Shown: positions 17,070-26,030 of the stretch, piece after piece | Layout of the letters: every line of letters begins with the position of its first letter | Numbering within the stretch: the first letter of the stretch is position 1 | Source of the DNA: Frankia sp. AiPs1 | GTDB lineage: Bacteria > Actinomycetota > Actinomycetes > Frankiales > Frankiaceae | Direction: 5' to 3' | Assembly (NCBI RefSeq): GCF_023716945.1 | Contig: NZ_JAMQQF010000008.1 | Location: 1 to 44,792, forward strand | Length of the DNA stretch: 44,792 nucleotides | Program-made: the position numbers and the translations under genes | Notes under the pieces: generated by a model | What the model saw: only the letters and a program-made list of their open reading frames with translations | Databases searched by the model: none | What the model was told of the DNA's origin: nothing

Positions 17070-17923
17070 CGCCGCAACCTTCGCCTCGCACGTCTTCCCA
17101 CCCCGAAAATCTGGGAGTATTTCTGGCTATTAAGATACTTCTCGACTGCAAGATGCACCCCATTTTCGCCGAACGATCTCCCGGCACACAGAAGCCCGAG
17201 GCAGGGTCGGCGACGTAGGCCGGCAAGCCCCGCGGCAACAAGTCCAACTCTCTATCCACACCAGGTTTCCGCGGAATTTATCCAGCCGTCATGCCGCTAA
17301 CCGGAAGAACGAGCACCAGTCCCGGTTCATTCCGGGTTTTCTTCACTCGATGACACGGGTCTCCACTGCTGTCGCGAATGGGCCATAACCGGTACGACGT
17401 CTCGATGCGGAACGTATTGTAGCCGAGCACCCACGGAATTGCATACACCCAGAACCCGACGTCGACGGGATGATTACTCTAGGCGACAGCATGCGGTGGT
17501 TGTCGGATGAAGAAATCGCGCCACCTGCGGGAGCTGGACCGGCATAAGCTGCAGAAAAGATCCCGAGATCACCGACCGTTACATCCAACCCCGCCTTCTG
17601 TGATACATCTCTCTTCGCAACTACTACTGCAGAATAAGAGACCGACCTCATCTACAGCGAGCTGAAGCGCAGCCACCGCCCACAGCCAATCGCCCGATTA
17701 CGGATTCACGTCGGTCCAGGACCACAGCGCAGACGGGTCAGGACCTTTCGAGAAGTACTGGCGCAGCAGCCGGTCGGGGACGGGTCCGGCCACTGGCCGA
17801 TTCCACCTGGCCGGCCCCCGGACCGCCCTCCCCGCCACCCGAGTTCTCCCCCATCGGCAATCACTCTGAGCACATCACTCTGAGCACAAGGAGTCCCGAT
17901 CGACGGCGGCAAGGCATCGCCCG
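17070..17923. other. Gene-poor stretch of ~850 bp, no gene assigned
   Basis: No frame here has convincing codon use, and parts (17100-17170, 17380-17660) are visibly AT-richer than the surroundings, as in decayed or regulatory DNA. A 14-bp tandem duplication (ATCACTCTGAGCAC) is present at 17860-17873 and 17874-17887. I see no tRNA or transposase remnant. Confidence 0.4.
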
Positions 17924-18058
17924 ATGAGGCGCCCGCGTCGCGGAATCGGCGACATCACGACCAGATGGTCCGACTTCGTCCTGCTCTCCCACGAGTGCCG
18001 TTGTCTCTGTGTGCACGCCTGCCGACTGGCGGAGGGCGCGTCAGGCACGGCGGTAACA

Positions 18059-20578
18059 ATGGTCCCGATGCCCTCCACGCCGTCCTTCGCCACGTATCTC
18101 GCCGGTCTCGACCCGGTGGAGCTGGGTGCCGTGCTGCGCGCCCGCCCCGACGTCCTGGTCGAACCGCTGCCCCGCGGGTTCGGCCAGCTCGCCCAGCGGC
18201 TGACCGACGCCCGCTCGTTGAGCCGGGCGCTCATCGAGCTCGACCGGGACAGTCTCCAGGTGGGCATGGCGGTCGCCCTGCTGCCGGACCCGGTGACCGT
18301 CGACCGCCTCGCGGGGTTGCTGGACGTGCCGCGCGACGCCGTGCGTGCGTTGGTGGCGGGTCTGTTCGCCCGCGGCCTGGCCTGGCCCGCCCCGACCGGC
18401 ACTACCGAGGGCGGCACTGCCGAGGGCGGGGAGAGCATCCCCGGCGAGCCGGCCATCCGCCTTTTGGCGCCGCTGCACGGCCACTGGTCGGAGCCGTTCA
18501 CCGAGATCGACACGGCGGCGCGCCTCGGCCTCGCCGCGCTCGTCGAGGACGTGCGGACGGCGGTGCGCGCGCTCGGCGAGGACCCGGCGGGGCTGCGCAA
18601 GCCCGATCTCGTCCCGCTGTTCGCCCGACTGCTGGCCGATCCCGCGCAGGTGGCGGCCCTCGTCGCCGGGCTCCCGGCGCCGGCGCGGGAGCTGCTGACG
18701 GACCTGTGGACGGCGGTCGACGAGGACCTCCCGTTCGTCATTGTGCTGGCCGAGCGGGAGCAGCGCGCCGGGCCGGCCGCGGTGCGGGCCCTGATCCACG
18801 CTGGCCTGATGCTGCCGGTCCGGGGCCTGGCGGAGCTGCCCCGCGAGGTGGTCGTCGCCGCCTGGTTCACCGAGCATCGCCGCACGCTGACCGGCCCGCC
18901 GGCCGTCCCCCGCCCGGCGGTCGATCCGGCCGGGGTGCAATCGAGTGCGCAGGCGGCGGCGCAGGACGCCGTCCGCAGTGTCGCGGCGTTGCTCGACGAG
19001 GCGGCGGCCGTGCCGATCGCGGCACTCAAGCGTGGCGGGGTCGGCGGGCGGGAACGGCTGCGGCTGGCCAAACGGCTGTCGCTGCCGGCGGCGGACCTGC
19101 CGGTATGGATCGATCTGACGGCGACCGCGGGCCTGCTGATCTACGGCGCGGCCGGCTACGTGCCGGGACCGGAGTTCACCGCCTGGCGCCAGGCCACGCC
19201 GAGCCGGCAGTGGGCCTCGCTCGCACTGGCCTGGTACATCCAGGAGCACGCGCCGTCGGGCCGGGAGCTCGACGACGAGCGGGACATCGCCCCGCCGCTG
19301 CCGATCGAATCCGGTGCCGGCCTGCTGCGCGCGAGCCTGCTGCGCGCCGCCGGCGGCGGCCGGTCGGTGCGGCTGACCGCCGAGAACATCGACTGGTTCT
19401 TCCCGTTGGACGGATACCCGGGCCCGTTGCGGAATGCCATGATGGCGGCGACGATCCGCGAGGCCGAGCTGCTCGGTGTCGCGGCGGTCGACGTCCTGTC
19501 CGGGCTGGGTGAGGCGCTGCGGACCAGCGCTGCCGGCCTCGCCGACCTCGCCGGCCCCACCGCCACCTTCCCGTCGCACCGCACCCTCGCCGCGGAGATC
19601 GCCGCCACGGCGAGGGCCCTCGGCGACCGCTGCGCCGAGCTGCTGCCCGAGTCCAGGCCCAGCCTGATCCTCCAGTCCGACCTCACCGCCGTCGTCTCCG
19701 GCCCACCGACCGCGGCGATGGCCCAGGTGCTGCGCGCCACCGCCGAACCCGAATCCCGCGGCGCCGCCGGGACCTGGCGGTTCACCCCCGCGTCCGTCCG
19801 CGCGGCGTTGGACGCCGGCTGGTCCGCCGACGAGCTGCTCGGCGAACTGCGCGCGATGGCCGACCACGAGCTGCCTCAGACCCTGGGATATCTCATCGCC
19901 GACGTCGCCCGCCGCCACGGGCACGTCCGGGTCCGCGGCCTGCGCAGCGCCATCCTCGGCGACGAGCCGACGACCACCGAGCTGCTGCACACCCGCGTCC
20001 TGGCCAAGCTCTACCTGGCCCGGCTCGCCCCCACCGTCCTGTCCAGCCCCGAGAACCCCGACACCGTCCTCGCCGAACTGCGCCGCGCCGGCTTCTACCC
20101 CGTCGCCGAGGACGCCACCGGTGCCGTCATCGTCCCACCCGGCCGCACACCGTCCGCGGCCTCCCCGGGCCGCTCCCGGGGTCGCCGGCCCGATCCCCTG
20201 GGCACCTCGCCGGCTACCACCGGTAGCGGCCGGCCCCGAGCAGCCGACAGCCCGCTCCGACGGGTGACCCCGGAGGAACTGGTCACGCGCCTGCTCACCG
20301 ACGCCGACGAGGGCGTGCCCCCACCGAGCCCCCTGGTCCGCGAGCTCGCCGGCCTCAACGACCGCCTGAACGACGGCGAACTCGCCCTGCTCGCCGAGGC
20401 CGTCGAGTCCCGCGGCGACGTGGTGATCGCCTATCGGGACAAGAACGGCAGCCGCACCATCCGCCGCATCACCGTCAACGCCATGTTCGGCCGCTGGCTC
20501 GACGCCTGGTGCCACCTCCGCAACGACGACCGCGAATTCGCCATCGCCAACATCCAGTCCATCTCCCCCGCCGGCTGA
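18059..20578 (+). CDS. XPB/Ssl2-like helicase-associated domain protein (no helicase motor)
   Basis: 839 residues from the ATG at 18059 (an ATG at 18068 is equally possible; the frame opens at 17924 but the extra N-terminus is unlike the rest). It matches a common actinobacterial family annotated as helicase C-terminal or XPB/Ssl2 N-terminal-like: helical N-terminal region (LIELDRDSLQVGMAVALLPDPV), central DNA-binding-like region, and the PF13625-like block SLILQSDLTAVVSGPP followed by WRFTPASVRAALDAGWSADELL. The end (VVIAYRDKNGSRTIRRITVN) resembles a WYL-like ligand module. No Walker A or DEAD/DEAH motif is seen. Function is unknown, possibly DNA repair related. Its stop lies 21 bp from the leader-distal end of CRISPR array 1. 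Confidence 0.7.
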   Translation: MVPMPSTPSFATYLAGLDPVELGAVLRARPDVLVEPLPRGFGQLAQRLTDARSLSRALIELDRDSLQVGMAVALLPDPVTVDRLAGLLDVPRDAVRALVAGLFARGLAWPAPTGTTEGGTAEGGESIPGEPAIRLLAPLHGHWSEPFTEIDTAARLGLAALVEDVRTAVRALGEDPAGLRKPDLVPLFARLLADPAQVAALVAGLPAPARELLTDLWTAVDEDLPFVIVLAEREQRAGPAAVRALIHAGLMLPVRGLAELPREVVVAAWFTEHRRTLTGPPAVPRPAVDPAGVQSSAQAAAQDAVRSVAALLDEAAAVPIAALKRGGVGGRERLRLAKRLSLPAADLPVWIDLTATAGLLIYGAAGYVPGPEFTAWRQATPSRQWASLALAWYIQEHAPSGRELDDERDIAPPLPIESGAGLLRASLLRAAGGGRSVRLTAENIDWFFPLDGYPGPLRNAMMAATIREAELLGVAAVDVLSGLGEALRTSAAGLADLAGPTATFPSHRTLAAEIAATARALGDRCAELLPESRPSLILQSDLTAVVSGPPTAAMAQVLRATAEPESRGAAGTWRFTPASVRAALDAGWSADELLGELRAMADHELPQTLGYLIADVARRHGHVRVRGLRSAILGDEPTTTELLHTRVLAKLYLARLAPTVLSSPENPDTVLAELRRAGFYPVAEDATGAVIVPPGRTPSAASPGRSRGRRPDPLGTSPATTGSGRPRAADSPLRRVTPEELVTRLLTDADEGVPPPSPLVRELAGLNDRLNDGELALLAEAVESRGDVVIAYRDKNGSRTIRRITVNAMFGRWLDAWCHLRNDDREFAIANIQSISPAG

Positions 20579-20599
20579 CCTCACACATCCGCACCCGGC

Positions 20600-21682
20600 C
20601 GCCCGATCCCTCCAGCGATGATCAGCGACCCGACCAGCGCCGTGCGGTTGAAGGTGCCATCAGGTTGCGATCCCTCCAGGGATGATCAGCGACTGGAAGA
20701 TCCGCCACATCTACTCCGGCACGGTCATGTTGCGATCCCTCCAGGGATGATCAGCGACCGGAGGTGGGGCAGGCATACACCCCCGAATGGCTGTTGCGAT
20801 CCCTCCAGGGATGATCAGCGACGCGTCAACGACCTCGTCGACGCACTCAACGCCTACATGTTGCGATCCCTCCAGGGATGATCAGCGACTCGGAGCCACC
20901 GGTCGGTGGTCTTGGTGCGCCGTGTCGTTGTTGCGATCCCTCCAGGGATGATCAGCGACACAATGGGCCGCAAGCGCCAGGAGCAGATTCAGAGGTTGCG
21001 ATCCCTCCAGGGATGATCAGCGACGTACCGGTGCCCCCGTCGCTGATCTCCACGGTCTCGTTGCGATCCCTCCAGGGATGATCAGCGACACCGTCCTAGG
21101 GAACCCGGAGGAACGACTATGACGGAGTTGCGATCCCTCCAGGGATGATCAGCGACAAGATACCGCGGTCAGAAAGGCGTTCCGCGTATTCGTTGCGATC
21201 CCTCCAGGGATGATCAGCGACGGGTCGGGCTGGTCGGCGCGGCTGATCCCGGCCCGTTGTTGCGATCCCTCCAGGGATGATCAGCGACCCCGGACGACCC
21301 CACCGCCATCGACTGGTGGGACATGTTGCGATCCCTCCAGGGATGATCAGCGACTGGTGCGGTTCAGGCCGCCCGCCGAGAAAGAAGCATGTTGCGATCC
21401 CTCCAGGGATGATCAGCGACCGCCCGGCCGACCCGCTGGGGGAATCCGTTCACGCTGTTGCGATCCCTCCAGGGATGATCAGCGACGGACGACGTTCATG
21501 CTGGCCCACGGCGCGTGGTCCATGTTGCGATCCCTCCAGGGATGATCAGCGACACGGGAAGTGGGAGAGGATCACCCGCTCCCCGCGTTGCGATCCCTCC
21601 AGGGATGATCAGCGACGTGGTCCGACCGTCGCCGCGCGGGTCAGGCCCTCAAGTTGCGATCCCTCCAGGGATGATCAGCGAC
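20600..21682 (-). CRISPR. CRISPR array 1: 17 repeats of 30 bp, 16 spacers of 33-40 bp
   Basis: The 30-bp repeat recurs at 20600, 20664, 20729, 20793, 20860, 20930, 20995, 21060, 21127, 21192, 21259, 21325, 21391, 21457, 21524, 21587 and 21653. Repeats 2-17 are identical; the first (20600-20629) is degenerate. Read on the minus strand the repeat starts GTCGCTGATC, contains the palindrome ATCCCTGGAGGGAT and ends GGGATCGCAAC. That end resembles the 5'-handle region of Cas6-processed type I/III repeats. Degeneracy at the left and a leader shared with array 2 at the right both indicate leftward transcription. All spacers are different, as far as I can see. No effector genes are adjacent. Confidence 0.98.
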
Positions 21683-21784
21683 CCCATAGTAAAGGTGCAG
21701 GTCAAGGGCGGTGTGAGCCGGGTACATGACAGCGATCTTGCAGCGGTCCGGCGGTAATGCAACTGCGCAGGTCAGAGCCATGAT
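21683..21784 (-). promoter_or_regulatory. Leader of CRISPR array 1
   Basis: These 102 bp next to the last repeat align along their whole length, without gaps, with 24478-24579 beside array 2. The repeat-proximal end on the minus strand reads TGACCTGCACCTTTACTA then TGGG. Similarity stops after GCCATGAT (plus strand). This is the expected position of promoter and spacer-integration signals. A second TGACCTGCGCA copy lies about 85 bp upstream in the leader. Confidence 0.85.
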
Positions 21785-21912
21785 CCAAAAAGGTCATCTT
21801 GAGTGCTCAGGATGGGCCAGCTTGCTCTGACGCGTGGCCCCCGGCGGGTGACGGGCATGTGCCCGGCGCCTGCTCGCCCATGACGACGAGGGCACGGTCC
21901 CATGGCGACGCA

Positions 21913-22881
21913 TCACATCATCGCTTGCTGCGGCATTTCTGCGTCCGCCTGGGCGGCGCTCTGGGCGGCCTTCGCAACGGATATGGCCGTGCGGATGAAG
22001 GCGGCGACGGCCGGCGAGCGGGAGTCCTGTGGCCAGGCCAGGGACAGCGTGGACGGGGGGAGATCGCGGACGGTCCGGTAGGTGATGCCGAGCCGGCGAT
22101 GGCGGGAGGCGACGGAGACGGGCAGGAACATGATGATGCTGCCCAGCTCGATCAGGTTGAAGATCTTCGATAGGTCGAGGGGAGTCGGTCGTTGGTCCCC
22201 GGTGACCCGCCTCCGGGGCATGGACGGTGGCTGCTCGCGGCCGTTCTGGGTGTGCGCGGTCGTGGGCGGACGGCCGTCATGGTCGGCGGGTGTGCCGTCG
22301 GGCAGCGATCGGCCGGTCAGGTCGGCCAGGCACAGGGTGGAGCGGGCGGCCAGCGGATCGTCGGCCGCCAGTGCGAGCAGGCGGGGCTCGGTCACCAGCG
22401 GCTCGACGTCCAGGTCGCGGTCGTCGAAGGGGGCGGGCAGCAGCGCGACATCCGCCCGGCCGTCGCGCAGGGCGGGCACCTGCTCGCCGCGGCCGCCGAG
22501 CAGCAGCTCCACCGGGAGGGCGGCGTCCTCGCCCTGGAAGGCGGCGAGGATCCGCGGGAGTAGCCCGGCGTCGAAGTCGGCCTTGAGGGCGACGCGCAGG
22601 CTCGGGGTCGGCTGCCCGGCGTGGCGGGCCCGCCGGCCGGCCGCGGTGACCGCGTCGAGTGCGGTCCGGGCGTCGTGCAGGAAGACCTCCCCCGCCGGGG
22701 TGAGCGCCACCTGACGCGTCGTGCGCTCCAGCAACTGCACGCCCAGGTGACGCTCCAGCTCGCGGATCGCCCGGGACAGCGGCGGCTGCGCCATGCCCAG
22801 CCGCTCGGCCGCCCGCCCGAAGTGCAGCTCCTCGGCGACGGCCACGAAGTACCGGAGTTGCCGAACCTCCAGCTCACTCAT
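21913..22881 (-). CDS. LysR-family transcriptional regulator
   Basis: 322 residues, full length. HTH at residues 5-65 (RQLRYFVAVAEELHFGRAAERLGMAQPPLSRAIRELERHLG), followed by the effector domain (LRVALKADFDAGLLPRILAAF). The segment around residues 195-230 is rich in Pro/Arg/Gln (HDGRPPTTAHTQNGREQPP) and is not typical, so a small insertion or local frame change within the effector domain is possible. It is divergent (211 bp) from the NmrA-like gene and probably regulates it. The pair sits between the two CRISPR arrays. Confidence 0.85.
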   Translation of the reverse strand: MSELEVRQLRYFVAVAEELHFGRAAERLGMAQPPLSRAIRELERHLGVQLLERTTRQVALTPAGEVFLHDARTALDAVTAAGRRARHAGQPTPSLRVALKADFDAGLLPRILAAFQGEDAALPVELLLGGRGEQVPALRDGRADVALLPAPFDDRDLDVEPLVTEPRLLALAADDPLAARSTLCLADLTGRSLPDGTPADHDGRPPTTAHTQNGREQPPSMPRRRVTGDQRPTPLDLSKIFNLIELGSIIMFLPVSVASRHRRLGITYRTVRDLPPSTLSLAWPQDSRSPAVAAFIRTAISVAKAAQSAAQADAEMPQQAMM

Positions 22882-23092
22882 ATCCGCACGGTATCAATGC
22901 GACGCCGATCGGTCCTTCAGCTCCGGCGCCGGGCCGGATTGACTGAGTGATGCCGACGCCGACCGACGAGCGGCCCCAGACAACCCGCTCACGGCGTCGC
23001 CAACTCGCTCACGGCGTCGTCGCGTGGGCCCTCAGTCTCACGGGCGCGACGGTGCCTCCCCCTGTGTCCGCCAGCAACCAGTGGAGTTTTCC

Positions 23093-23977
23093 TTGATCGT
23101 CGTCACTGCACCCACCGGCCAGATCGGTCGCCAGCTCCTCGACATCCTCCTGACCAGTGACCAGCCCATCCGCGTCGTCGCCCGCGATCCCTCCCGCCTG
23201 CCCGCGCACACCCGCGAGCGCGTCGAGGTCGCGGCGGGTTCGCACAGCGACGCCGACGTCGTCACCCAGGCGTTCGCCGGCGCCGACGCGGTGTTCTGGC
23301 TGGCTCCCCCGAACGAGCGGGCCGTGAGCGTCGACGCCGCCTACCTCGACTTCACCCGGCCGGCCTGCGACGCCATCGAAAAGCACGGGGTCAGCCGGGT
23401 GGTCGGCGTCTCGGCCCTCGGCCGGGGGACGGCCCTGGGCCGCAACGCCGGACTTGTGACGGCGGCCCTGGCGATGGACGACCTGATCGCGAGCACCGGC
23501 GTGCACTACCGGTCGCTGGCGATGCCCGGATTCATGGACAACATGCTCGGTCAGGTCGAGGCGATCAGGAACCAGGGAACGTTCTTCTCGATGCTGTCCG
23601 GCGACCGCAAGCACCCGACGTGTGCCACCCGCGACATCGCCGCCGTCGCCGCCCGCCTGTTGCTCGACGATTCCTGGACGGGGCACGACCACGTCCCGGT
23701 GCTCGGCCCCGAGGATCTGTCCCAGAACGACCTGGCGGACATCATGTCCGAGGTGCTCGAACGCCCGATCCGGCACCAGCAGATCCCCGGCGAGGCTTTC
23801 AGGGCAACGCTGGTCGAACATGGCATGTCCGACGCGATCGCGCAGGCCATGATCGACATGTGCACCGCCAAGGACAACGGCCTCGACAACGCCGAGCCCC
23901 GCACCCCCGAATTCACCACCCCCACCACCTTCCGCCAGTGGTGCAAGGAAGTCCTCAAGCCCGCCATCCTCGCCTGA
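23093..23977 (+). CDS. NmrA-like NAD(P)-binding protein (atypical SDR)
   Basis: 294 residues from an unusual TTG at 23093, chosen because GGAG lies 6 bp upstream and the Rossmann motif (IVVTAPTGQIGRQLLDILL) begins at once. GxxGxxG-type nucleotide binding, no Tyr-x-x-x-Lys catalytic pair of classical SDRs, and the late LGPEDLSQNDLADIMSEVLERPI block are typical of NmrA/quinone-reductase-like members, which reduce quinones or sense NADP(H). The C-terminus (TTFRQWCKEVLKPAILA) matches the family's usual end. It is divergent from a LysR gene, a common redox-responsive pairing. Its stop lies 10 bp before the distal repeat of array 2. Confidence 0.85.
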   Translation: MIVVTAPTGQIGRQLLDILLTSDQPIRVVARDPSRLPAHTRERVEVAAGSHSDADVVTQAFAGADAVFWLAPPNERAVSVDAAYLDFTRPACDAIEKHGVSRVVGVSALGRGTALGRNAGLVTAALAMDDLIASTGVHYRSLAMPGFMDNMLGQVEAIRNQGTFFSMLSGDRKHPTCATRDIAAVAARLLLDDSWTGHDHVPVLGPEDLSQNDLADIMSEVLERPIRHQQIPGEAFRATLVEHGMSDAIAQAMIDMCTAKDNGLDNAEPRTPEFTTPTTFRQWCKEVLKPAILA

Positions 23978-23987
23978 GCCCCCGCCC

Positions 23988-24477
23988 GACCCGATCCGTT
24001 CAGTGATGATCAGCGGCCCGAACAGGTTGATCGTCGGCGAGGTACGGGGAGTGTTGCGATCCCTCCAGAGATGATCAGCGACGTCAGCGCGCCGTCGCGG
24101 AGATGCTCCGCCGAGTAGGTTGCGATCCCTCCAGGGATGATCAGCGACGGCGATCAGGGCCTGCCCGGGGTCGTCCCGGGTCGGGCGTTGCGATCCCTCC
24201 AGGGATGATCAGCGACCCCTGGAGGCCCTGTTCCAGGGGGGTCTGCTCGTGTTGCGATCCCTCCAGGGATGATCAGCGACAGGTGCCCGGCGCGTACCCG
24301 TGGCTGCTGCGGGTCAGGTTGCGATCCCTCCAGGGATGATCAGCGACTGGGTAGACCGTTGCAGGATCCGCCGCGGCTCCTGGTTGCGATCCCTCCAGGG
24401 ATGATCAGCGACCCTGACCTGGAGCGCGCGTTGACGGGTCGGCGGATGTTGCGATCCCTCCAGGGATGATCAGCGAC
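23988..24477 (-). CRISPR. CRISPR array 2: 8 repeats of 30 bp, 7 spacers of 34-38 bp
   Basis: Repeats start at 23988, 24053, 24119, 24187, 24251, 24318, 24383 and 24448. The repeat is the same as in array 1. The leftmost (23988-24017) matches at 23 of 30 positions, the second (24053) has one change, and the rest are identical. Decay from the left and the leader homology on the right give leftward transcription, as in array 1. The shared repeat means both arrays can be processed by the same Cas6, plausibly the one encoded at 26838-27527. Confidence 0.97.
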
Positions 24478-24579
24478 CCCATAGTAAAGGTGCAGATCAA
24501 GGGTGGTGCGCACCTGGCACAATTCGACGATCTTGCAGCGGATCGACGGTAGTGCAAGTGCGCAGGTCAAAGCCATGAT
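24478..24579 (-). promoter_or_regulatory. Leader of CRISPR array 2
   Basis: 102 bp homologous to 21683-21784. On the minus strand the proximal end reads TGATCTGCACCTTTACTA then TGGG before the first repeat. Substitutions are scattered and no gap is needed, so the leaders have a common origin and have drifted since duplication. Confidence 0.85.
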
Positions 24580-24919
24580 TTGGAGGGGCGGCCGAGAGAC
24601 GTTGCGATGGGTCGGGATCCCCGGCGCGTCAGCCTGGCGGGGTGATGGAACTCGGCCGGCGCCACCGGCAGCGGGAAGCGTGGCGGGACGGCCCATTCGT
24701 GCCCGGCTGGCTTGTCCTCGGTCACGGTCTGGCTGGCGTCGGGCTCTCGGACGATCGGGGCGATCGGGGCGATCGGCAACTTCGTGGTCCGCTCACCTGC
24801 TGTGAAGCTCCATCTCGGGGTTTCACCGTCCGAGAAAGGGGCGCTGCGCCACCTGTCTGGCCAGGCCGGGTGGCCTGTGCCACGACGCTGCACGGCATTT
24901 CAGCAAAGATGATGGGCGG
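24580..24919. other. Intergenic stretch, no gene seen
   Basis: About 340 bp between the leader of array 2 and the small HTH gene. A short CGGGGCGATCGGGGCGATCGG repeat-like run is present near 24755-24775. No frame on either strand looks coding. Confidence 0.4.
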
Positions 24920-25159
24920 ATGGACCCAGACCCCCTGATGACCGTCCTCCAGGTGGCTGACCACCTCAGGATCACGCCGTCGTCCTGGCGGGCCAATGTG
25001 GCGAGCGGCGACGCCCCGGCCGCCGACGACCCCGACACCGATCAACCGGCGAATCGCCGCAGGCCGCGCTGGCGGCGCTCGACGATCGAGGAGTGGAACC
25101 GGACTCGACGTCGAGCGGGGCGCCCGCACCAGGACACCCCACCGGTCGATCCCGCCTGA
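24920..25159 (+). CDS. Small excisionase/AlpA-like HTH protein
   Basis: 79 residues. The order VLQVADHLRITPSSWRANVASGDAPAADDP, an Arg/Pro-rich wing, and RRPRWRRSTIEEWNRTRRRAGRP is the pattern of short MerR-like HTH proteins (excisionase family) common on actinobacterial mobile elements: T/Q-x-A-x-x-L-G-I, a Trp-containing recognition helix, then RW-x-x-STIE-x-W. The start may be the ATG at 24920 or at 24938. It could be a remnant of an integrative element beside the CRISPR arrays, but no integrase is seen. Confidence 0.65.
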   Translation: MDPDPLMTVLQVADHLRITPSSWRANVASGDAPAADDPDTDQPANRRRPRWRRSTIEEWNRTRRRAGRPHQDTPPVDPA

Positions 25160-25265
25160 CGACCTCGCGGAACGCCGGTCCGGGCGCGGTACGACGCCGG
25201 AGCGACGCCGGCCCAAGGCAGGTTCGACGCGAGCCCGGGAAACTACGCTCGGGGTCGCCATAGCG

Positions 25266-26030
25266 TCAGTCCTCGTCCAGCCACGGGCGGAGCACCCGGC
25301 AGGACTGTGTGGTCGGCGGGGCCAGGTAGCCGGTGCTGACCAGGAAGTAGAGGTACTCGGGCGTGGTCAGCCCTACCTCCTGGTGCAGGCCAAGCTGCAG
25401 CGCACGACCATGGGCCCAACCCAGCCGGTCACATACGCCCTGCTCGCTGATGCCCAGGCGGGTGGCGGCCTGCTTGAGCTGCAGCGGGTTCGCCGGCAGG
25501 GACGGCGGCCAGAGCAGCAGGTCGGCGAAGACTAGCCGCACCGCCTGTTCCTGGGACGGCGTCATCGGCAGTGGCGGCGGCGGGGTGGCCGTCCTGCCGG
25601 TGGTGGTGTCCCGGGCCGGGCGCGGGCCTGCCGTGGGTAGCGGCAGCGTGTCGTCCTCAAGGAGCACCCAGTGGTGGGTCGCGGCCGGCAAGTCGCGGGT
25701 GTGGATCCGGACGGCGGCGCGCGGCCAGGTGACCCGCACCTGGCCGGCGATCGCCTGGGGAGGCTGACCCCACGCGTGCAGGGTCGCGCCGTTGCGGTTG
25801 TGGACGTCGAGGTCCCAGCCGAAATCGGTCGCGGTCACGACGAGTGCCTTACGGGAGACCCGCGTGTTCGGGATCTGGCCCCCGAGCGGCAGCCGCCCCT
25901 CCCGGCCGACGGTCAGTGTCTGCCCGACCCGCAGCCGCCCCCGACCGGCACCCGGCAGCGCCGCGGTCCGTACTCGTAAGCAAGGACCCGCCGCTCCGCG
26001 GAACCTGCGCGTCCATTTCCCACCTTTCAC
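25266..26030 (-). CDS. FHA-like domain protein with C-terminal helical/HTH region
   Basis: 254 residues from a GTG at 26030; no strong Shine-Dalgarno, so the start is uncertain. Residues about 30-110 have the FHA pattern: TLTVGREGRLPLGG (GR), TRVSRKALVVTA (xSRxx), and DLDVHNRNGATLHAW (the NxNG strand pair). FHA domains bind phosphothreonine peptides. After a Pro/Thr-rich linker, residues 155-254 are helical with an HTH-like core (LKQAATRLGISEQGVCDRLGWAHGRAL). A phospho-dependent regulator is a reasonable reading. It points away from cas6 and is separated from it by a poorly coding region. Confidence 0.6.
   Translation of the reverse strand: MKGGKWTRRFRGAAGPCLRVRTAALPGAGRGRLRVGQTLTVGREGRLPLGGQIPNTRVSRKALVVTATDFGWDLDVHNRNGATLHAWGQPPQAIAGQVRVTWPRAAVRIHTRDLPAATHHWVLLEDDTLPLPTAGPRPARDTTTGRTATPPPPLPMTPSQEQAVRLVFADLLLWPPSLPANPLQLKQAATRLGISEQGVCDRLGWAHGRALQLGLHQEVGLTTPEYLYFLVSTGYLAPPTTQSCRVLRPWLDED

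Noticed and set aside
17343-17651. 102-aa minus-strand frame in the gene-poor stretch
   Set aside because: No family features, no ribosome site, and codon use unlike neighbouring genes.
18041-20584. 847-aa minus-strand frame opposite the helicase-associated gene
   Set aside because: A GC-rich antisense shadow: composition is Arg/Gly/Gln-rich without domains, while the plus-strand frame has family motifs.
20618-21757. Open frames inside the CRISPR arrays encoding repeated CDPSRDDQR or VAIPPGMISD units
   Set aside because: They are translations of the CRISPR repeat, not repeat proteins.
24600-24625. Another CRISPR repeat after the leader of array 2 (GTTGCGATGGGTCGGGATCC)
   Set aside because: Only the first eight bases and scattered positions match; the palindrome and the GATGATCAGCGAC part are absent.
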